Assembly (NCBI RefSeq): GCF_000243095.1
Contig: NZ_AHJE01000022.1
Coordinates: 1 to 64,000 of the forward strand
Direction: 5' to 3'
DNA: 64,000 nucleotides
DNA from: Cupriavidus basilensis OR16
GTDB lineage: Bacteria > Pseudomonadota > Gammaproteobacteria > Burkholderiales > Burkholderiaceae
Position numbers and translations under genes: made by a program. Shown piece after piece: positions 25,879 through 42,521 of the stretch (position 1 is its first letter; every line of letters starts with the position of its first letter). The notes beneath the pieces were generated by a model. The model made no database searches, had not been told where the DNA came from, and was given only the letters and a program-made list of their open reading frames with translations.

Positions 25879-27501
25879 ATGACGGCTACCCGTGCCCTGC
25901 ACGCCCGCTCGCTGAGCGATCCCAAAGGCTTCTGGGCCGAGCAGGCTCGCCGCATTGACTGGGAAACCCCGTTCGAGACCGTGCTGGACGACAGCCGCCC
26001 GCCATTTACCCGGTGGTTCGTCGGCGGTCGCACCAATCTTTGCCACAACGCTGTCGACCGCCACCTGGCCGAGCGCGCGGATCAGGCCGCGCTGATCTAC
26101 GTGTCGACTGAAACCGGCCAGCGCCGCACCTACAGCTACGCTGAGCTGCACGATGAGGTCAACCGCATGGCCGCGATCCTGCAGGCGCTGGGCCCAGCTC
26201 GCGCCGATGACGCTCGCGCCTGGCCGCGACGAAGACTACGGTGCCTGGCGCGAGCGCGTGGGCGCGGCGCGCGTGCCGTGCGTGTGGCTCGAATCGAGCG
26301 AGCCGTCCTACGTGCTCTACACCTCCGGCACCACCGGACCACCGGCAAGCCCAAGGGCGTACAGCGCGATACCGGCGGTTACGCGGTGGCGCTGGCGGCC
26401 TCGATGGAATACATCTTCTGCGGCAAGGCCGGCGACACCATGTTTTCCAGCTCCGATATCGGCTGGGTGGTGGGACACAGCTATATCGTCTACGGGCCGC
26501 TCCTGGCCGGCATGGCTACGGTCATGTACGAGGGCACGCCGGTCCGCCCGGATGGCGGCATCCTGTGGCAGCTGGTGGAGCAGTACCGCGTCAACATCAT
26601 GTTCAGCGCGCCCACCGCCATCCGTGTGCTGAAGAAGCAGGACCCCGCCTGGCTCACGCGCTACGACCTGTCCAGCCTGCGCCTGCTGTTCCTTGCCGGC
26701 GAGCCGCTCGACGAGCCCACCGCGAGCTGGATCCAGCAGGGCATCGGCAAGCCGGTGGTGGACAACTACTGGCAGACCGAGACAGGCTGGCCGATCATCG
26801 CGATCCAGCGCGGCCTCGACCCGCTGCCGGCCAAGCTCGGCTCGCCGGGCGTGCCGGTGTATGGCTACGACCTGAAGATCGTCGACGAGGCCACCGGCGC
26901 CGAATGCCCGCCGGGGCAGAAGGGCGTGGTCGCCATCGACGGGCCGCTGCCGCCGGGCTGCATGACCACGGTGTGGGGCGACGACGAACGCTTCGTCAAG
27001 ACATACTGGTCCGGCGTGCCGGGACGGCGCTGCTATTCGACGTTCGACTGGGGCGTGCAGGACGAGGACGGCTATATTTTTATCCTCGGCCGTACCGATG
27101 ATGTGATCAATGTGGCGGGCCACCGGCTCGGCACGCGCGAGATCGAGGAGAGCATTTCGTCGCACCCGGCGGTGGCCGAGGTAGCGGTGGTGGGCGTGCA
27201 CGATGCGCTCAAGGGCCAGGTGGCGATGGCTTTTGTCATCGTGCGCGATGCGGGCCGCATCGCCACCCAGGCCGACCGGCTGGCACTGGAGGGCAATGTG
27301 ATGAAGACGGTGGACCAGCAACTGGGCGCGGTGGCGCGCCCGGCGCGTGTGTTCTTTGTCAACGCGCTGCCAAAAACGCGCTCCGGCAAGCTGTTGCGCC
27401 GCGCCATGCAGGCGGTGGCGGAAGGGCGCGACCCGGGCGATCTGACCACGATTGAGGATCCGACCGCACTCGCGCAGTTGCAGGAGGCGATGCAAGGCTG
27501 A
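25879..27501 (+). pseudogene. Propionate/acetate-CoA ligase (PrpE/Acs-like), internal deletion and duplication
   Basis: The start (ETPFETVLDD, PFTRWFVGG) and the long C-terminal part (NYWQTETGWPI, GRTDDVINVAGHRLGT, PKTRSGKLLRRAM) identify an acyl-CoA synthetase close to PrpE. Between residues about 108 and 160 the sequence is nonsense. A deletion of about 85 codons at about 26196-26205 moves the frame, and an 8-bp duplication of accaccgg (26330-26345), inside the codons of the TSGTTG-KPKG ATP-binding loop, restores it. The reading frame therefore stays open for 540 residues instead of about 630, with the loop destroyed. The protein should be inactive unless the lesions are sequencing errors. 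Confidence 0.83.
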
Positions 27502-27560
27502 AGGCAGCGCGGCACCCGCTGTCCGGCGGGCGCTGCACTGCACTGCGGAAAAGATTGTCC

Positions 27561-27589
27561 TTGCCAGGGGCGCGCATGCCGACTAATAT
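27561..27589 (+). promoter_or_regulatory. Sigma-70 promoter of the CoA-pathway operon
   Basis: TTGCCA (27561-27566), 17-bp spacer, TAATAT (27584-27589). The -10 runs into an AT-rich stretch to about 27612 that includes the palindrome aaatattt (27600-27607). An operator overlapping the start site is likely. The first gene starts at 27703. Confidence 0.72.
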
Positions 27590-27702
27590 TTTAAGCATCA
27601 AATATTTAAACATGATCTAGATGCGCTTCCGCGCGTCGCATGTGCCGCCGGCCCTCCTGGAATCCAGATTTCCAGGGTGGACGGGCACGCAGGAGACGAA
27701 AA

Positions 27703-30054
<2,352 letters not shown>

Positions 30055-30056
30055 GC

Positions 30057-30857
30057 ATGGACGCGTATCTTTCCCTGCAAGGCCGGCACGCGCTGGTCAC
30101 GGGCGGCGGACGCGGCATCGGCGCAGCCATTGCGCGCCGCCTGCTCTCGCACGGCGCCAGCGTCACTTTGCTGGGCCGCGACGCGGCTACGCTGGCGGCC
30201 ACCGCCGATATGCTGGCCGGGGCGGTCGTGTCGCCCGCCATGCTATGCACCGTGGCGGCGGATATTTCGCAGGCCGACAGCGTGGCGGCAGCCTTCGCCG
30301 ACGCGGCAGGCAAGGCAGGCCCCATCGACCTGCTGATCAACAATGCCGGCCAGGCGCGCAGCGCGCCGTTCGGCAAGACCGATCTTGCGCTGTGGCATGC
30401 CATGCTCGAGGTCAACCTCACCGGCACCTTCCTTTGCATGCAGGCGGCGCTGCCGCACATGCTCTCCAATGGCTGGGGCCGCATCGTCAACGTGGCCAGC
30501 ACGGCAGGGCTGGTGGGCTATGGCTATGTGAGCGCCTATTGCGCGGCCAAACACGGCGTGATCGGCCTGACCCGCGCGCTGGCGCTGGAGACGGCGAGCA
30601 GCGGCGTCACCGTCAATGCGGTCTGCCCGGGCTATACCGAAACCGACATCGTGCGCGACGCGGTCGCCAACATCGTGCGCAAGACCGGCCGCACCGAGGC
30701 GCAGGCCCGCGCCGAACTGGCCAAGGGCAATCCGCAGGGCCGGCTGGTCCAGCCCGACGAAGTCGCGGACGCCGTGGCGTGGCTGTGCCAGCCATCGGCC
30801 AGCGCCATTACCGGACAGTCGATCGCCGTGGCCGGCGGCGAGGTCATGGCGGGTTGA
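30057..30857 (+). CDS. SDR oxidoreductase, probable 3-hydroxyacyl-CoA dehydrogenase
   Basis: A 266-residue classical SDR with [13 protein letters not shown], the NNAG motif, the catalytic Ser (VNVASTAG), YCAAKHG (the YxxxK motif) and a CPGYTETD segment. The start is 2 bp after the fusion-gene stop, so the genes are co-transcribed. In the CoA-dependent 2-aminobenzoate pathway a beta-oxidation-like series follows ring reduction. This enzyme would be the NAD-dependent dehydrogenase of that series, which is inference from neighbours. Confidence 0.9.
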   Translation: MDAYLSLQGRHALVTGGGRGIGAAIARRLLSHGASVTLLGRDAATLAATADMLAGAVVSPAMLCTVAADISQADSVAAAFADAAGKAGPIDLLINNAGQARSAPFGKTDLALWHAMLEVNLTGTFLCMQAALPHMLSNGWGRIVNVASTAGLVGYGYVSAYCAAKHGVIGLTRALALETASSGVTVNAVCPGYTETDIVRDAVANIVRKTGRTEAQARAELAKGNPQGRLVQPDEVADAVAWLCQPSASAITGQSIAVAGGEVMAG

Positions 30858-30909
30858 TCCTCGACGCATCCAAGCCAACCAGAATCAGAACGAACAAGCG
30901 AGAAACGAG

Positions 30910-31761
30910 ATGAGCGAAATAGCACTGGACATGCGCCACCACAAGCGCAGCTTCGCTGGCTACCAGCCGCGGCACTTCCTGTGGTCGGTCTCGGCCGACG
31001 GCAAGGTCGGCACGGTGACGCTGAACCGCCCCGAGCGCAAGAATCCGCTCACCTTCGACTCCTATGCCGAACTGCGCGACCTGTTCCGCGGCCTGTGCTA
31101 TGCCACCGACATCAAGACCGTGGTCATCACCGGCGCCGGCGGCAACTTCTGCTCGGGCGGCGACGTGCACGAAATCATCGGCCCGCTCACGCGCATGACC
31201 ATGCCCGAGCTGCTTGAGTTCACGCGCATGACCGGCGACCTGATCAAGGCCATGCGGGCCTGCCCGCAACCGGTCATCAGCGCCGTCGACGGCATCTGCG
31301 CCGGCGCCGGCGCGATGATGGCGCTGGCCTCCGACATGCGCCTGGGCACGGCGCAGGCCAAGACCGCCTTCCTGTTCGTGCGGGTTGGCCTGGCCGGTGC
31401 CGACATGGGCGCGTGCTCCTTGCTGCCGCGCGTGATCGGGCAGGGACGAGCGAGCGAGCTGCTTTACACCGGCCGCGCGATGAGCGCGCAGGAAGGGCTG
31501 CAATGGGGCTTCTTCAACGCGCTGCATGCGCCGGACGCTGTGCTGGCCGAGGCGCAGGCACTGGCCGCGCAAGTCGCCGCCGGCCCCACCTTCGCCCACG
31601 GCGTGACCAAGAAGCTGCTCCATCAGGAATGGAACATGGGCCTGGATGAAGCCATCGAGGCCGAGGCCGAAGCACAGGCCATCTGCATGCAGACAAGGGA
31701 CTTCCGCCGCGCCTATGACGCGTTCGTGGCCAAGACGCGCCCCGTGTTCGAAGGCGACTGA
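30910..31761 (+). CDS. Enoyl-CoA hydratase/isomerase family protein
   Basis: A 283-residue crotonase-fold protein. The oxyanion-hole segments are [15 protein letters not shown] (about residues 77-91) and the stretch [15 protein letters not shown]. It adds water to, or isomerises, an enoyl-CoA, probably a cyclic or ring-opened intermediate here. It is 52 bp after the SDR and shares the operon direction. It is somewhat longer than the usual 260 residues because of a 25-residue N-terminal extension. The exact reaction cannot be told from sequence. Confidence 0.9.
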   Translation: MSEIALDMRHHKRSFAGYQPRHFLWSVSADGKVGTVTLNRPERKNPLTFDSYAELRDLFRGLCYATDIKTVVITGAGGNFCSGGDVHEIIGPLTRMTMPELLEFTRMTGDLIKAMRACPQPVISAVDGICAGAGAMMALASDMRLGTAQAKTAFLFVRVGLAGADMGACSLLPRVIGQGRASELLYTGRAMSAQEGLQWGFFNALHAPDAVLAEAQALAAQVAAGPTFAHGVTKKLLHQEWNMGLDEAIEAEAEAQAICMQTRDFRRAYDAFVAKTRPVFEGD

Positions 31762-31762
31762 A

Positions 31763-31786
31763 CGATTAGCCGATTAGCCGATTAGC
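31763..31786 (+). repeat. Triple 8-bp tandem repeat in the spacer
   Basis: Three exact head-to-tail copies of cgattagc, between the enoyl-CoA hydratase stop and the ribosome site (AGAGGAAA) of the acyl-CoA dehydrogenase gene. Function unknown. Confidence 0.85.
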
Positions 31787-31802
31787 AGAGGAAACGCACG
31801 CC

Positions 31803-32966
<1,164 letters not shown>

Positions 32967-32980
32967 CGAGAACACACAAC

Positions 32981-34252
32981 CAGGAACTGAAGCAGGTGAT
33001 CGACCGCGCGGCAGTCAGCGCGGCGCTGTGCGACGAACGCCTGCGCGAGGAACTCGAGGCCAACCTCAAGCCCGGTGGCGAGCACCATTGCCCGAGCCTG
33101 TCCCAGGCGCTGTATTTCAACGGCAGCGGGGCGGATTCGGTGGAGGCAGCCATGGCGGGCAAGCCCGGCAGCTTCGAGGCCTGCGATACCGCGGCCGACG
33201 ACATCTGCCTGATTGCCTTCACCAGCGGTACCACGGGCCAACCTAAAGGCACCGTGCATTTCCATCGCGACGTGATCGCCATGTGCGACCTGTTCCCGCG
33301 TCACGTGCTCAAGCCTGGCCCGGACGATATTTTCTGCGGCACACCGCCGCTGGCCTTTACGTTTGGTCTTGGCGGCATCCTGTGCTTCCCGCTGCGCGTT
33401 GGGGCTTCCACCGTACTGGCGGAGCGGCTCACGCCCGAAAGCCTGCTGGCGCTGATCCAGTCCTGGCGGGCTACCATCGTGTTTACCGCGCCGACCTTCT
33501 ATCGGCAGATGGCAGCGCTGGCGCAGGGCTACGATATCTCCAGCCTGCTCAAGAGCGTGTCGGCAGGCGAGGCGCTGCCGGACGCCACGCGCCAGAGCTG
33601 GAAAGCGGCCACGGGCATCGAGATGACCGACGGCATCGGCGGCACCGAGATGATGCACATCTTCATCTCCAGCGCGGGCGCCGACGTGCGCCCCGGCGCT
33701 ATCGGCAAGGTGGTGCCCGGCTATATCGCGCAGATCGTCGACGAGCAGATGCAGCCGCTGCCGCACGGCACGGTCGGCAAGCTGGCGGTGCGCGGCCCCA
33801 CCGGCTGCCGCTACCTGGATGACCCGCGCCAGGCCAGCTACGTGAAGGACGGCTGGAACCTGCCGGGCGACACCTTCAAGGCCGATGCCGATGGCTATTA
33901 CTACTACCAGGCGCGCTCCGACGACATGATCGTCTCGGCCGGCTACAACATCGCCGGGCCGGAAGTGGAGAGCGCCTTGATGCGCCACGAGGCGGTGGCC
34001 GAGTGCGGGGTGGTCGGCATGCCCGACCCCGAGCGCGGCCAGATTGTCGCCGCCTATGTGGTGCTGCGCCCAGGCGTGGCGGCAAGCAACGAGACATCTG
34101 CCGCCTTGCAGGCCTACGTCAAGGCCGAGATCGCGCCGTACAAGTATCCGCGCCGCGTGATCTTCGTCGACGCGCTGCCGCGTACCGAGACTGGCAAGCT
34201 GCAGCGCTTCCGCCTGCGGCAGCTGGCGGAGCAGGGCGGGGCACAGTCGTGA
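32981..34252 (+). pseudogene. 2-Aminobenzoate/benzoate-CoA ligase, 5' part missing
   Basis: This encodes an AMP-forming aryl-CoA ligase that begins abruptly at QELKQVIDRAAVSAALCD. Homologues carry about 115 more residues before this point. The rest is intact: FTSGTTGQPKGTVHFH (P-loop), the GGTEMMHIF motif, [18 protein letters not shown] and the C-terminal [11 protein letters not shown] with its catalytic Lys. Only 14 bp separate it from the acyl-CoA dehydrogenase stop, so the 5' end and start were lost by deletion or misassembly. A GTG at 32996 could start a shortened protein. The ligase would activate the substrate that the fusion monooxygenase uses. Confidence 0.85.
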
Positions 34253-34728
34253 GCGAGGTCTTCGGCAACAGCGTGCGGGTGCGCTTCAAGGATTGCGATG
34301 CCGCCGGCATCGTGTTCTTCCCGCGCTACTTCGAGATGCTCAACGACCTGGTCGAGGACTGGTTCCGCGATGCCCTTGGCTGGTCCTTCGCCGATATGCA
34401 TGGCGCGGGGCAGGCCGGCGTGCCGACGGCTGCATTGTCCACCCGCTTTGTCGCGCCCAGCCGCCTGGGCGAATTGTTGACGCGGGAGTTGCGCGTGACG
34501 CAAGTGGGGCGCAGCAGCTTTTCCTTGCAGGTGCGCTTTGTTGGGCCGGCTGGAGACCTCCGCGTGGAGATCGCCCAGCGGCTGGTGTGTGTCGATACCG
34601 GGCACCTGGCGTCGCGCGCGCTGCCGCCGGAAGTGCGCTCGGCCATGGAGCGGTTCCTGACCCCCGACGCCCCAACACCAACGCCCGCACCGGTGCGCCC
34701 GTCCGGGGCGCAGTGCGGCATTGGTTAA
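34249..34728 (+). CDS. Acyl-CoA thioesterase (4-hydroxybenzoyl-CoA thioesterase family)
   Basis: A 159-residue hotdog-fold thioesterase. The family motif [27 protein letters not shown] is near the N-terminus, with the catalytic-type Asp, and the [13 protein letters not shown] strand follows. It hydrolyses aryl- or acyl-CoA esters, perhaps to rescue stalled CoA intermediates. The GTG start overlaps the ligase stop by 4 bp (GTGA). The C-terminus is a Pro/Thr-rich tail after residue 140. Confidence 0.88.
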   Translation: MSEVFGNSVRVRFKDCDAAGIVFFPRYFEMLNDLVEDWFRDALGWSFADMHGAGQAGVPTAALSTRFVAPSRLGELLTRELRVTQVGRSSFSLQVRFVGPAGDLRVEIAQRLVCVDTGHLASRALPPEVRSAMERFLTPDAPTPTPAPVRPSGAQCGIG

Positions 34729-34794
34729 AGACAAAAAGACAGAAAGACAGAAAACAAGATCCCAATCACTTTCACTTCTTACGGAAAACCGATC

Positions 34795-35205
34795 ATGAAG
34801 ATTCTCCAGCCACCAGACTGGGCCGCGCCGCGCGGCTACTCGAACGGCACCATGACCGAATTGCAGGTGGGCAGCCGCCTGCTCTTCGTCGGCGGCCAGA
34901 TTGGCTGGAACGGCCAGTGCGAGTTCGAAACCGATGACTTCGCCGAGCAGGTAGGCCAGGCGCTGCGCAATATCGTGGCGGTGCTGGCCGCGGGCGGCGC
35001 GCGTCCGGACCACATCGTGCGCATGACCTGGTATGTGAAGGACAAGGTGGAATATGTGGCGGCCTACCGCGCCATCGGCGAGCACTACCGCGCGACCATC
35101 GGGCGCCATTTTCCAGCCATGACGGCGGTCGAAGTGGCCGATCTGGTGGAGGCCCGCGCCAAGGTGGAGATCGAGGTGACGGCGGTGGTGCCGGCAGCGC
35201 AATGA
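34795..35205 (+). CDS. RidA-family enamine/imine deaminase
   Basis: A 136-residue RidA (YjgF) protein with FVGGQIGWNGQCEF near residue 30, the NIVAVLAAGGARPDHIVRMTWYV segment, and a C-terminal VEVADLVEARAKVEIEVTA that carries the usual functional region. RidA proteins hydrolyse reactive enamines and imines, releasing ammonia. In a 2-aminobenzoyl-CoA pathway the ring amino group must be lost from an enamine, so this placement is chemically sensible. That link is inference. It ends the operon. Confidence 0.9.
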   Translation: MKILQPPDWAAPRGYSNGTMTELQVGSRLLFVGGQIGWNGQCEFETDDFAEQVGQALRNIVAVLAAGGARPDHIVRMTWYVKDKVEYVAAYRAIGEHYRATIGRHFPAMTAVEVADLVEARAKVEIEVTAVVPAAQ

Positions 35206-35562
35206 CGCCGTTGGCCTGGCTGCCAGGCGGGCAGCCAGGCGCCTCGAGGAGGGTGGAGGCGTCCGCAAGTCCTTGATAACTTGAGAAAATGGGTGGTGCG
35301 AGGTATAATCCAAAAGTTTCGCTTTCAGAACCCCTCACCCTAGCGCCTACCGAATTCCACCTTCCGCCGCCCCCTTTTCGCCCTGGCTCCGCCGCATTGT
35401 TTTATGTGGCGTATCGAGCACCGAGCGAACGGCCCCGGCGACAAGCATCGCGCCCAGTCGACGAAATCGACGATCCGCGCGCTGCCTGTCGCCCCGCCGG
35501 ACAAACGGGGCAAGAGGCGTTGAGCAGGTCGGTCACGGGGTGAATCCAGCAGGAGCCTACCC
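35206..35562 (+). promoter_or_regulatory. carA promoter and leader
   Basis: 357 bp without a gene. TTGAGA (35281-35286), a 17-bp spacer and a perfect TATAAT (35304-35309) form a strong sigma-70 promoter, with the start near 35316. The leader is then about 245 nt and pyrimidine-rich at first. It has a small GC hairpin (gccccg/cggggc, about 35484-35504) before the carA ribosome site CAGGAG. The long leader may serve pyrimidine or arginine control; no known riboswitch was recognised. Confidence 0.75.
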
Positions 35563-36699
35563 GTGTTACCGTCTTTTCCGTCCGCCATTCTCGCGCTTGC
35601 AGACGGCACGGTCTTTCGTGGCTATTCCATTGGCGCTTCCGGCCATACCATCGGCGAAGTGGTGTTCAACACCGCTCTGACCGGTTACCAGGAAATCCTC
35701 ACCGACCCCAGCTATTCCCGGCAGATCGTCACCCTGACGTATCCGCATATCGGCAATGTCGGGGTCAATGCTGAGGATGTCGAAGCCACGAAAGTCCATG
35801 CCGCCGGCCTGATCATCAAGGATCTGCCGCTCCTGGCCTCCAATTTCCGCAAGGAACATTCCCTTGGCCATTACCTGAAGCAGGAAAAGGTGGTGGCGAT
35901 AGCCGGCATCGATACCCGCAAGCTGACCCGTATCCTGCGTGAGAAGGGTGCGCAGAACGGCTGCATCCTCGCTGGCGAGGACAATGTGCAGAAGGCCATC
36001 GACCTGGCGCGCTCCTTCCCCGGCCTGGCCGGCATGGACCTGGCCAAGGTGGTTTCGGTCAAGGAACCGTACGAGTGGAACCAGACCGAATGGGTGCTGG
36101 GCGAAGGCTACGGCAAGCTGGAGTCGCCGCGTTTCCACGTGGTGGCCTTTGACTACGGCGTCAAGTTCAACATCCTGCGCATGCTGGCTGAACGCGGCTG
36201 CAAGGTGACCGTGCTGCCGGCGCAAGCCAGTGCCGCCGACGCGCTGGCGCTCAATCCGGACGGCATCTTCCTGTCGAACGGCCCCGGCGACCCCGAGCCT
36301 TGCGACTACGCGATCCGCGCTACCCGCGAGTTCATCGAGCGTGGCATCCCCACCTTCGGCATTTGCCTGGGTCACCAGATCATGGCGCTGGCAGTTGGCG
36401 CCAAGACGCTGAAGATGAAGTTCGGCCACCATGGCGCGAACCATCCGGTGAAGGACGTGGAGGACGGCCGCGTGGTGATCACCTCGCAGAACCACGGTTT
36501 CGCGGTGGACGCCGATACCCTGCCCGCCAACGTGCGCACCACCCACGTGTCGCTGTTCGACGGCTCGCTGCAGGGCTTCGCGCTGACCGACAAGCCGGCA
36601 TTCTGCTTCCAGGGCCACCCGGAAGCCTCGCCGGGACCGAACGACGTGGCTTACCTGTTCGACCGCTTCACCAAGATGATGGCGGACGCACGCCAGTAA
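35563..36699 (+). CDS. carA: Carbamoyl-phosphate synthase small (glutaminase) subunit
   Basis: A 378-residue CarA that releases ammonia from glutamine for the large subunit, feeding arginine and pyrimidine synthesis. The N-terminal CPSase domain contains [17 protein letters not shown]. The class I amidotransferase domain has the catalytic Cys in [13 protein letters not shown] and the His/Glu pair in [11 protein letters not shown]. The GTG at 35563, 7 bp after CAGGAG, is the expected start. carB follows after the small lysE-type gene, so carA and carB are not adjacent. Confidence 0.97.
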   Translation: MLPSFPSAILALADGTVFRGYSIGASGHTIGEVVFNTALTGYQEILTDPSYSRQIVTLTYPHIGNVGVNAEDVEATKVHAAGLIIKDLPLLASNFRKEHSLGHYLKQEKVVAIAGIDTRKLTRILREKGAQNGCILAGEDNVQKAIDLARSFPGLAGMDLAKVVSVKEPYEWNQTEWVLGEGYGKLESPRFHVVAFDYGVKFNILRMLAERGCKVTVLPAQASAADALALNPDGIFLSNGPGDPEPCDYAIRATREFIERGIPTFGICLGHQIMALAVGAKTLKMKFGHHGANHPVKDVEDGRVVITSQNHGFAVDADTLPANVRTTHVSLFDGSLQGFALTDKPAFCFQGHPEASPGPNDVAYLFDRFTKMMADARQ

Positions 36700-36755
36700 G
36701 CACGTTCAAGCCACGACGAGAAGTTACGTAGACAAGCAGACCGCAGGACGACCCG

Positions 36756-37234
36756 ATGAACGCCTTCATGCATACCGCGCTGGGCATTACCGATTTCTGG
36801 ACCTTTGTGCTCGGTACGATTTTTATCGTGCTGCTGCCGGGGCCGAACTCGATGTATGTGCTATCCGTTGCGGCGCAACGCGGCGTGCGCGAAGGCTACA
36901 AGGGTGCCTGCGGGGTGTTCCTGGGGGACGCCATCCTGATGGTGCTGTCGGCGGCGGGCGTGGCCTCGTCAACCCCAAGGCCATCCTGTTCTTCATCTCC
37001 TTCTTCATCCAGTTCGTCGATCCGCAGTTCGGCTATCCGGCGCTGTCGTTTGTCGCGCTGGGGCTGGTGTGCCAGTTGTGCAGCTTTGCCTACCTGACCG
37101 CGATCATCTTCGTGGGCGCCAGGCTGGCCGAAGCATTTCGCCGCCGACGACGCCTGTCGGCGGGCATGGCGAGCGGGGTAGGCGCCATGTTCATCGGCTT
37201 CGGCGCCAAGCTGGCGACGGCCACCCTGAACTGA
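36756..37234 (+). pseudogene. LysE/RhtB-family amino-acid exporter, internal deletion
   Basis: The first 70 codons are a LysE-type N-terminus (VLLPGPNSMYVLSVAAQRG, GVFLGDAILMVLSAAG). At about 36963 the sequence jumps, in another frame, to a typical second half (LVNPKAILFFISFFIQFVDP, then GARLAEAFRRRRR). About 48 residues (roughly 145 nt) are missing compared with the usual 207. The family exports amino acids such as leucine or homoserine lactone. An intact copy of this leucine-efflux type gene normally lies between carA and carB in this group. The product here should not function. Confidence 0.82.
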
Positions 37235-37299
37235 ATCGAATCCTGATATCCGGTGCGGTCCGCGCGAGTGTGCGGGCCGGCCAATAATGAGAGCGTGCA

Positions 37300-40548
<3,249 letters not shown>

Positions 40549-40574
40549 AGACGTAACGCCTGAAGGCCCCCGGG

Positions 40575-40595
40575 CGCCCGCAGTTGCTGCGGGCG
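40575..40595 (+). terminator. Possible terminator after carB
   Basis: A 9-bp stem (cgcccgcag and ctgcgggcg) with a 3-nt loop. The downstream GCCGTCTT is only weakly T-rich, so termination may be partial and greA could be read from the car transcript. Confidence 0.45.
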
Positions 40596-40749
40596 GCCGT
40601 CTTGGCCTAAACTAACAGCAATTTCGTCGATCTAACCGTCGATACAACCTGACAACCTCAAGGCCGCGGTTGAGCGGAAGTGCCCCGGGCAGCGATGCCG
40701 GCGCATGGCTCCTGCTCCGCTGCGGCTCATTTTTTTGCTGAACGAAGAC

Positions 40750-41223
40750 ATGAGCATTCCGATTACCAAGCGCGGTGCCGAGCTGCTGAAAGTCGAACTG
40801 CAGCGCCTGAAGGCCGTCGAACGTCCCGCCGTGATCAACGCCATTTCCGAAGCACGTGCGCAGGGCGACCTCTCGGAGAACGCCGAGTACGACGCCGCCA
40901 AGGAAAAGCAGGCCTTTATCGAGGGCCGGATCATCGAAGTGGAGTCCAAGCTGTCGGCGGCGCAGGTCATCGACCCGACGCAGCTCGATACCGACGGCCG
41001 CATCGTGTTCGGCGCGACCGTCGACCTCGAAGACCTGGAGTCGGGCAAGCCCGTGAGCTACCAGATCGTCGGCGATGACGAGGCCGATCTCGACAGCGGC
41101 AAGATTTCCGTCAGTTCGCCGATCGCGCGTGCGCTGATCGGCAAGTTCGAAGGCGATGTGGCGATCGTGCTGGCCCCTGGCGGCGAGCGTGAATACGAAG
41201 TCATCACGGTTCGCTACGTCTAA
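40750..41223 (+). CDS. greA: Transcription elongation factor GreA
   Basis: A 157-residue GreA that rescues backtracked RNA polymerase by stimulating transcript cleavage. The N-terminal coiled coil carries the acidic tip (ARAQGDLSENAEYDAAKEKQ), and the C-terminal domain has the FGATVDLED and ISVSSPIARALIGK segments. The start at 40750 gives the standard MSIPITKRG N-terminus; the frame is open 15 codons upstream without homology. It comes 201 bp after carB. Confidence 0.97.
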   Translation: MSIPITKRGAELLKVELQRLKAVERPAVINAISEARAQGDLSENAEYDAAKEKQAFIEGRIIEVESKLSAAQVIDPTQLDTDGRIVFGATVDLEDLESGKPVSYQIVGDDEADLDSGKISVSSPIARALIGKFEGDVAIVLAPGGEREYEVITVRYV

Positions 41224-41234
41224 AACGAGGCTGC

Positions 41235-41738
41235 GTGTTCTCTTCCTCTTATTCGAGCCTGCCGCCGCTGCCGCATCGCATATTTCTCCTGCTGACCGTG
41301 GTCTGGGCAGGCAGTCTGTGGACAGTGGGCTACATGGTGGCCCCGACGCTGTTTTCCGTGCTGCCAAGCCGCGAGACGGCAGGCTTGATCGCCGGCCAGC
41401 TGTTCCGTACCGAGGCCATCCTCGGCGTGGTGGTCGGCGTGCTGCAACTGGCGCTGTGCAACCTGATGATCCGCCGGGGCGCAGGACGCTATCGTGGCCT
41501 GCGCTGGCTCGTGCTGGGCATGCTGCTGTGTGTGCTGGCGGGGTATTTCGGCATTCAGCCCTTCATGGAGAACCTGAAGGAAAAGGCGACCGCGCTTGGC
41601 GTGGGCGTGTCCGAATCGCCCTATAAGGGGCAGTTCGGCATGCTGCATGGGGTGTCGAGCGTGTTCTACCTGGTGCACAGCCTGCTTGCGCTGGTCACGG
41701 TGTGGCGCGCAGCGGCGCCGCGCTCGGCCGGCGAATAA
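41235..41738 (+). CDS. DUF4149 membrane protein
   Basis: A 167-residue protein with four hydrophobic segments (about residues 17-38, 60-80, 92-107 and 142-160). It matches the DUF4149 family commonly found after greA in betaproteobacteria (APTLFSVLPSRETAGLIAGQLF, FGMLHGVSSVFYLVH). Function unknown. GTG start at 41235, 11 bp after greA. A 13-bp tandem duplication covers its stop codon. Confidence 0.85.
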   Translation: MFSSSYSSLPPLPHRIFLLLTVVWAGSLWTVGYMVAPTLFSVLPSRETAGLIAGQLFRTEAILGVVVGVLQLALCNLMIRRGAGRYRGLRWLVLGMLLCVLAGYFGIQPFMENLKEKATALGVGVSESPYKGQFGMLHGVSSVFYLVHSLLALVTVWRAAAPRSAGE

Positions 41739-41751
41739 GGCCGGCGAATAA
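41726..41751 (+). repeat. 13-bp exact tandem duplication at a stop codon
   Basis: ggccggcgaataa occurs twice head to tail (41726-41738 and 41739-41751). The first copy supplies the TAA stop of the DUF4149 gene. Confidence 0.9.
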
Positions 41752-41826
41752 GCTGAAGGGTCGAACCAGGGGGCTGTCCGCTGCCATGCCAGCGGCCCCG
41801 AAGGGCGCGCCGGCATGGCTTCGACA

Positions 41827-42324
41827 TTAGTCGAGCGCTTTCTTCTTCTGGCTGGTCGGGCGGACGCGGGCGCGCTTGACATTGCCGCCGGCGGTGACGC
41901 GCTCATTGCCCAGCACCGTCACTTGCGAACGCTTGGGGCGCCGATTGGGTGCTGCACTGGGCTTCTTGACCGTGACGGTGCGCGGGGCGGCGCCGCCGCG
42001 TGGGGCCAGGCGGCCCAGTTCCTGAGGGCGGTTTTCCTTCAGGACAGCCGGGCCCGGGCGCCATACCACCAGCAGCTTGCCGATGTGCTGGATCGGAGCG
42101 GCATCCAGATCTTCGCAAATGGCTTCGTACATGGCGATGCGGCTTTCGCGGTCGTCGCCGAATACGCGGATCTTGATCAGGTCGTGAGACGCCAGGCTAC
42201 GGTCGATCTCAGCCAGGACGGGGCGCGTCAGGCCTTCGCCACCGATCATCACGACCGGATTGAGGCCGTGGGCACGGGAGCGGAGTTCTGAGCGCTGGGC
42301 GGGAATAAGTTGAAGAGCGGGCAT
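41827..42324 (-). CDS. yhbY: YhbY/CRM-domain RNA-binding protein
   Basis: A 165-residue protein with an N-terminal CRM domain (RSELRSRAHGLNPVVMIGGEGLT, HDLIKIRVFGDDRE, HIGKLLVVWRP). It has a basic, low-complexity C-terminal tail of about 65 residues ending in RPTSQKKKALD. YhbY associates with pre-50S ribosomal particles. The start at 42324 gives the usual N-terminus; upstream codons lack homology. It is divergent from rlmE, the standard arrangement. Confidence 0.93.
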   Translation of the reverse strand: MPALQLIPAQRSELRSRAHGLNPVVMIGGEGLTRPVLAEIDRSLASHDLIKIRVFGDDRESRIAMYEAICEDLDAAPIQHIGKLLVVWRPGPAVLKENRPQELGRLAPRGGAAPRTVTVKKPSAAPNRRPKRSQVTVLGNERVTAGGNVKRARVRPTSQKKKALD

Positions 42325-42521
42325 AAGTAAAGCGCAGGCGAGGGCGCAAATGGGCGCGCAAGTGGTGCGCAAACCAAGGCACACCGAAGTGCCGAAAAAG
42401 CGAATCGGCGCGTATTATCCGTCAAACTGGCGCGGTCAGGCTGCAAAAACAGCAAAACGAGTGAAAAACGCACGGGCGGCCGCGGGCCGGCGGCGTTTTT
42501 CTCCATACAGATGTCTCCGGA

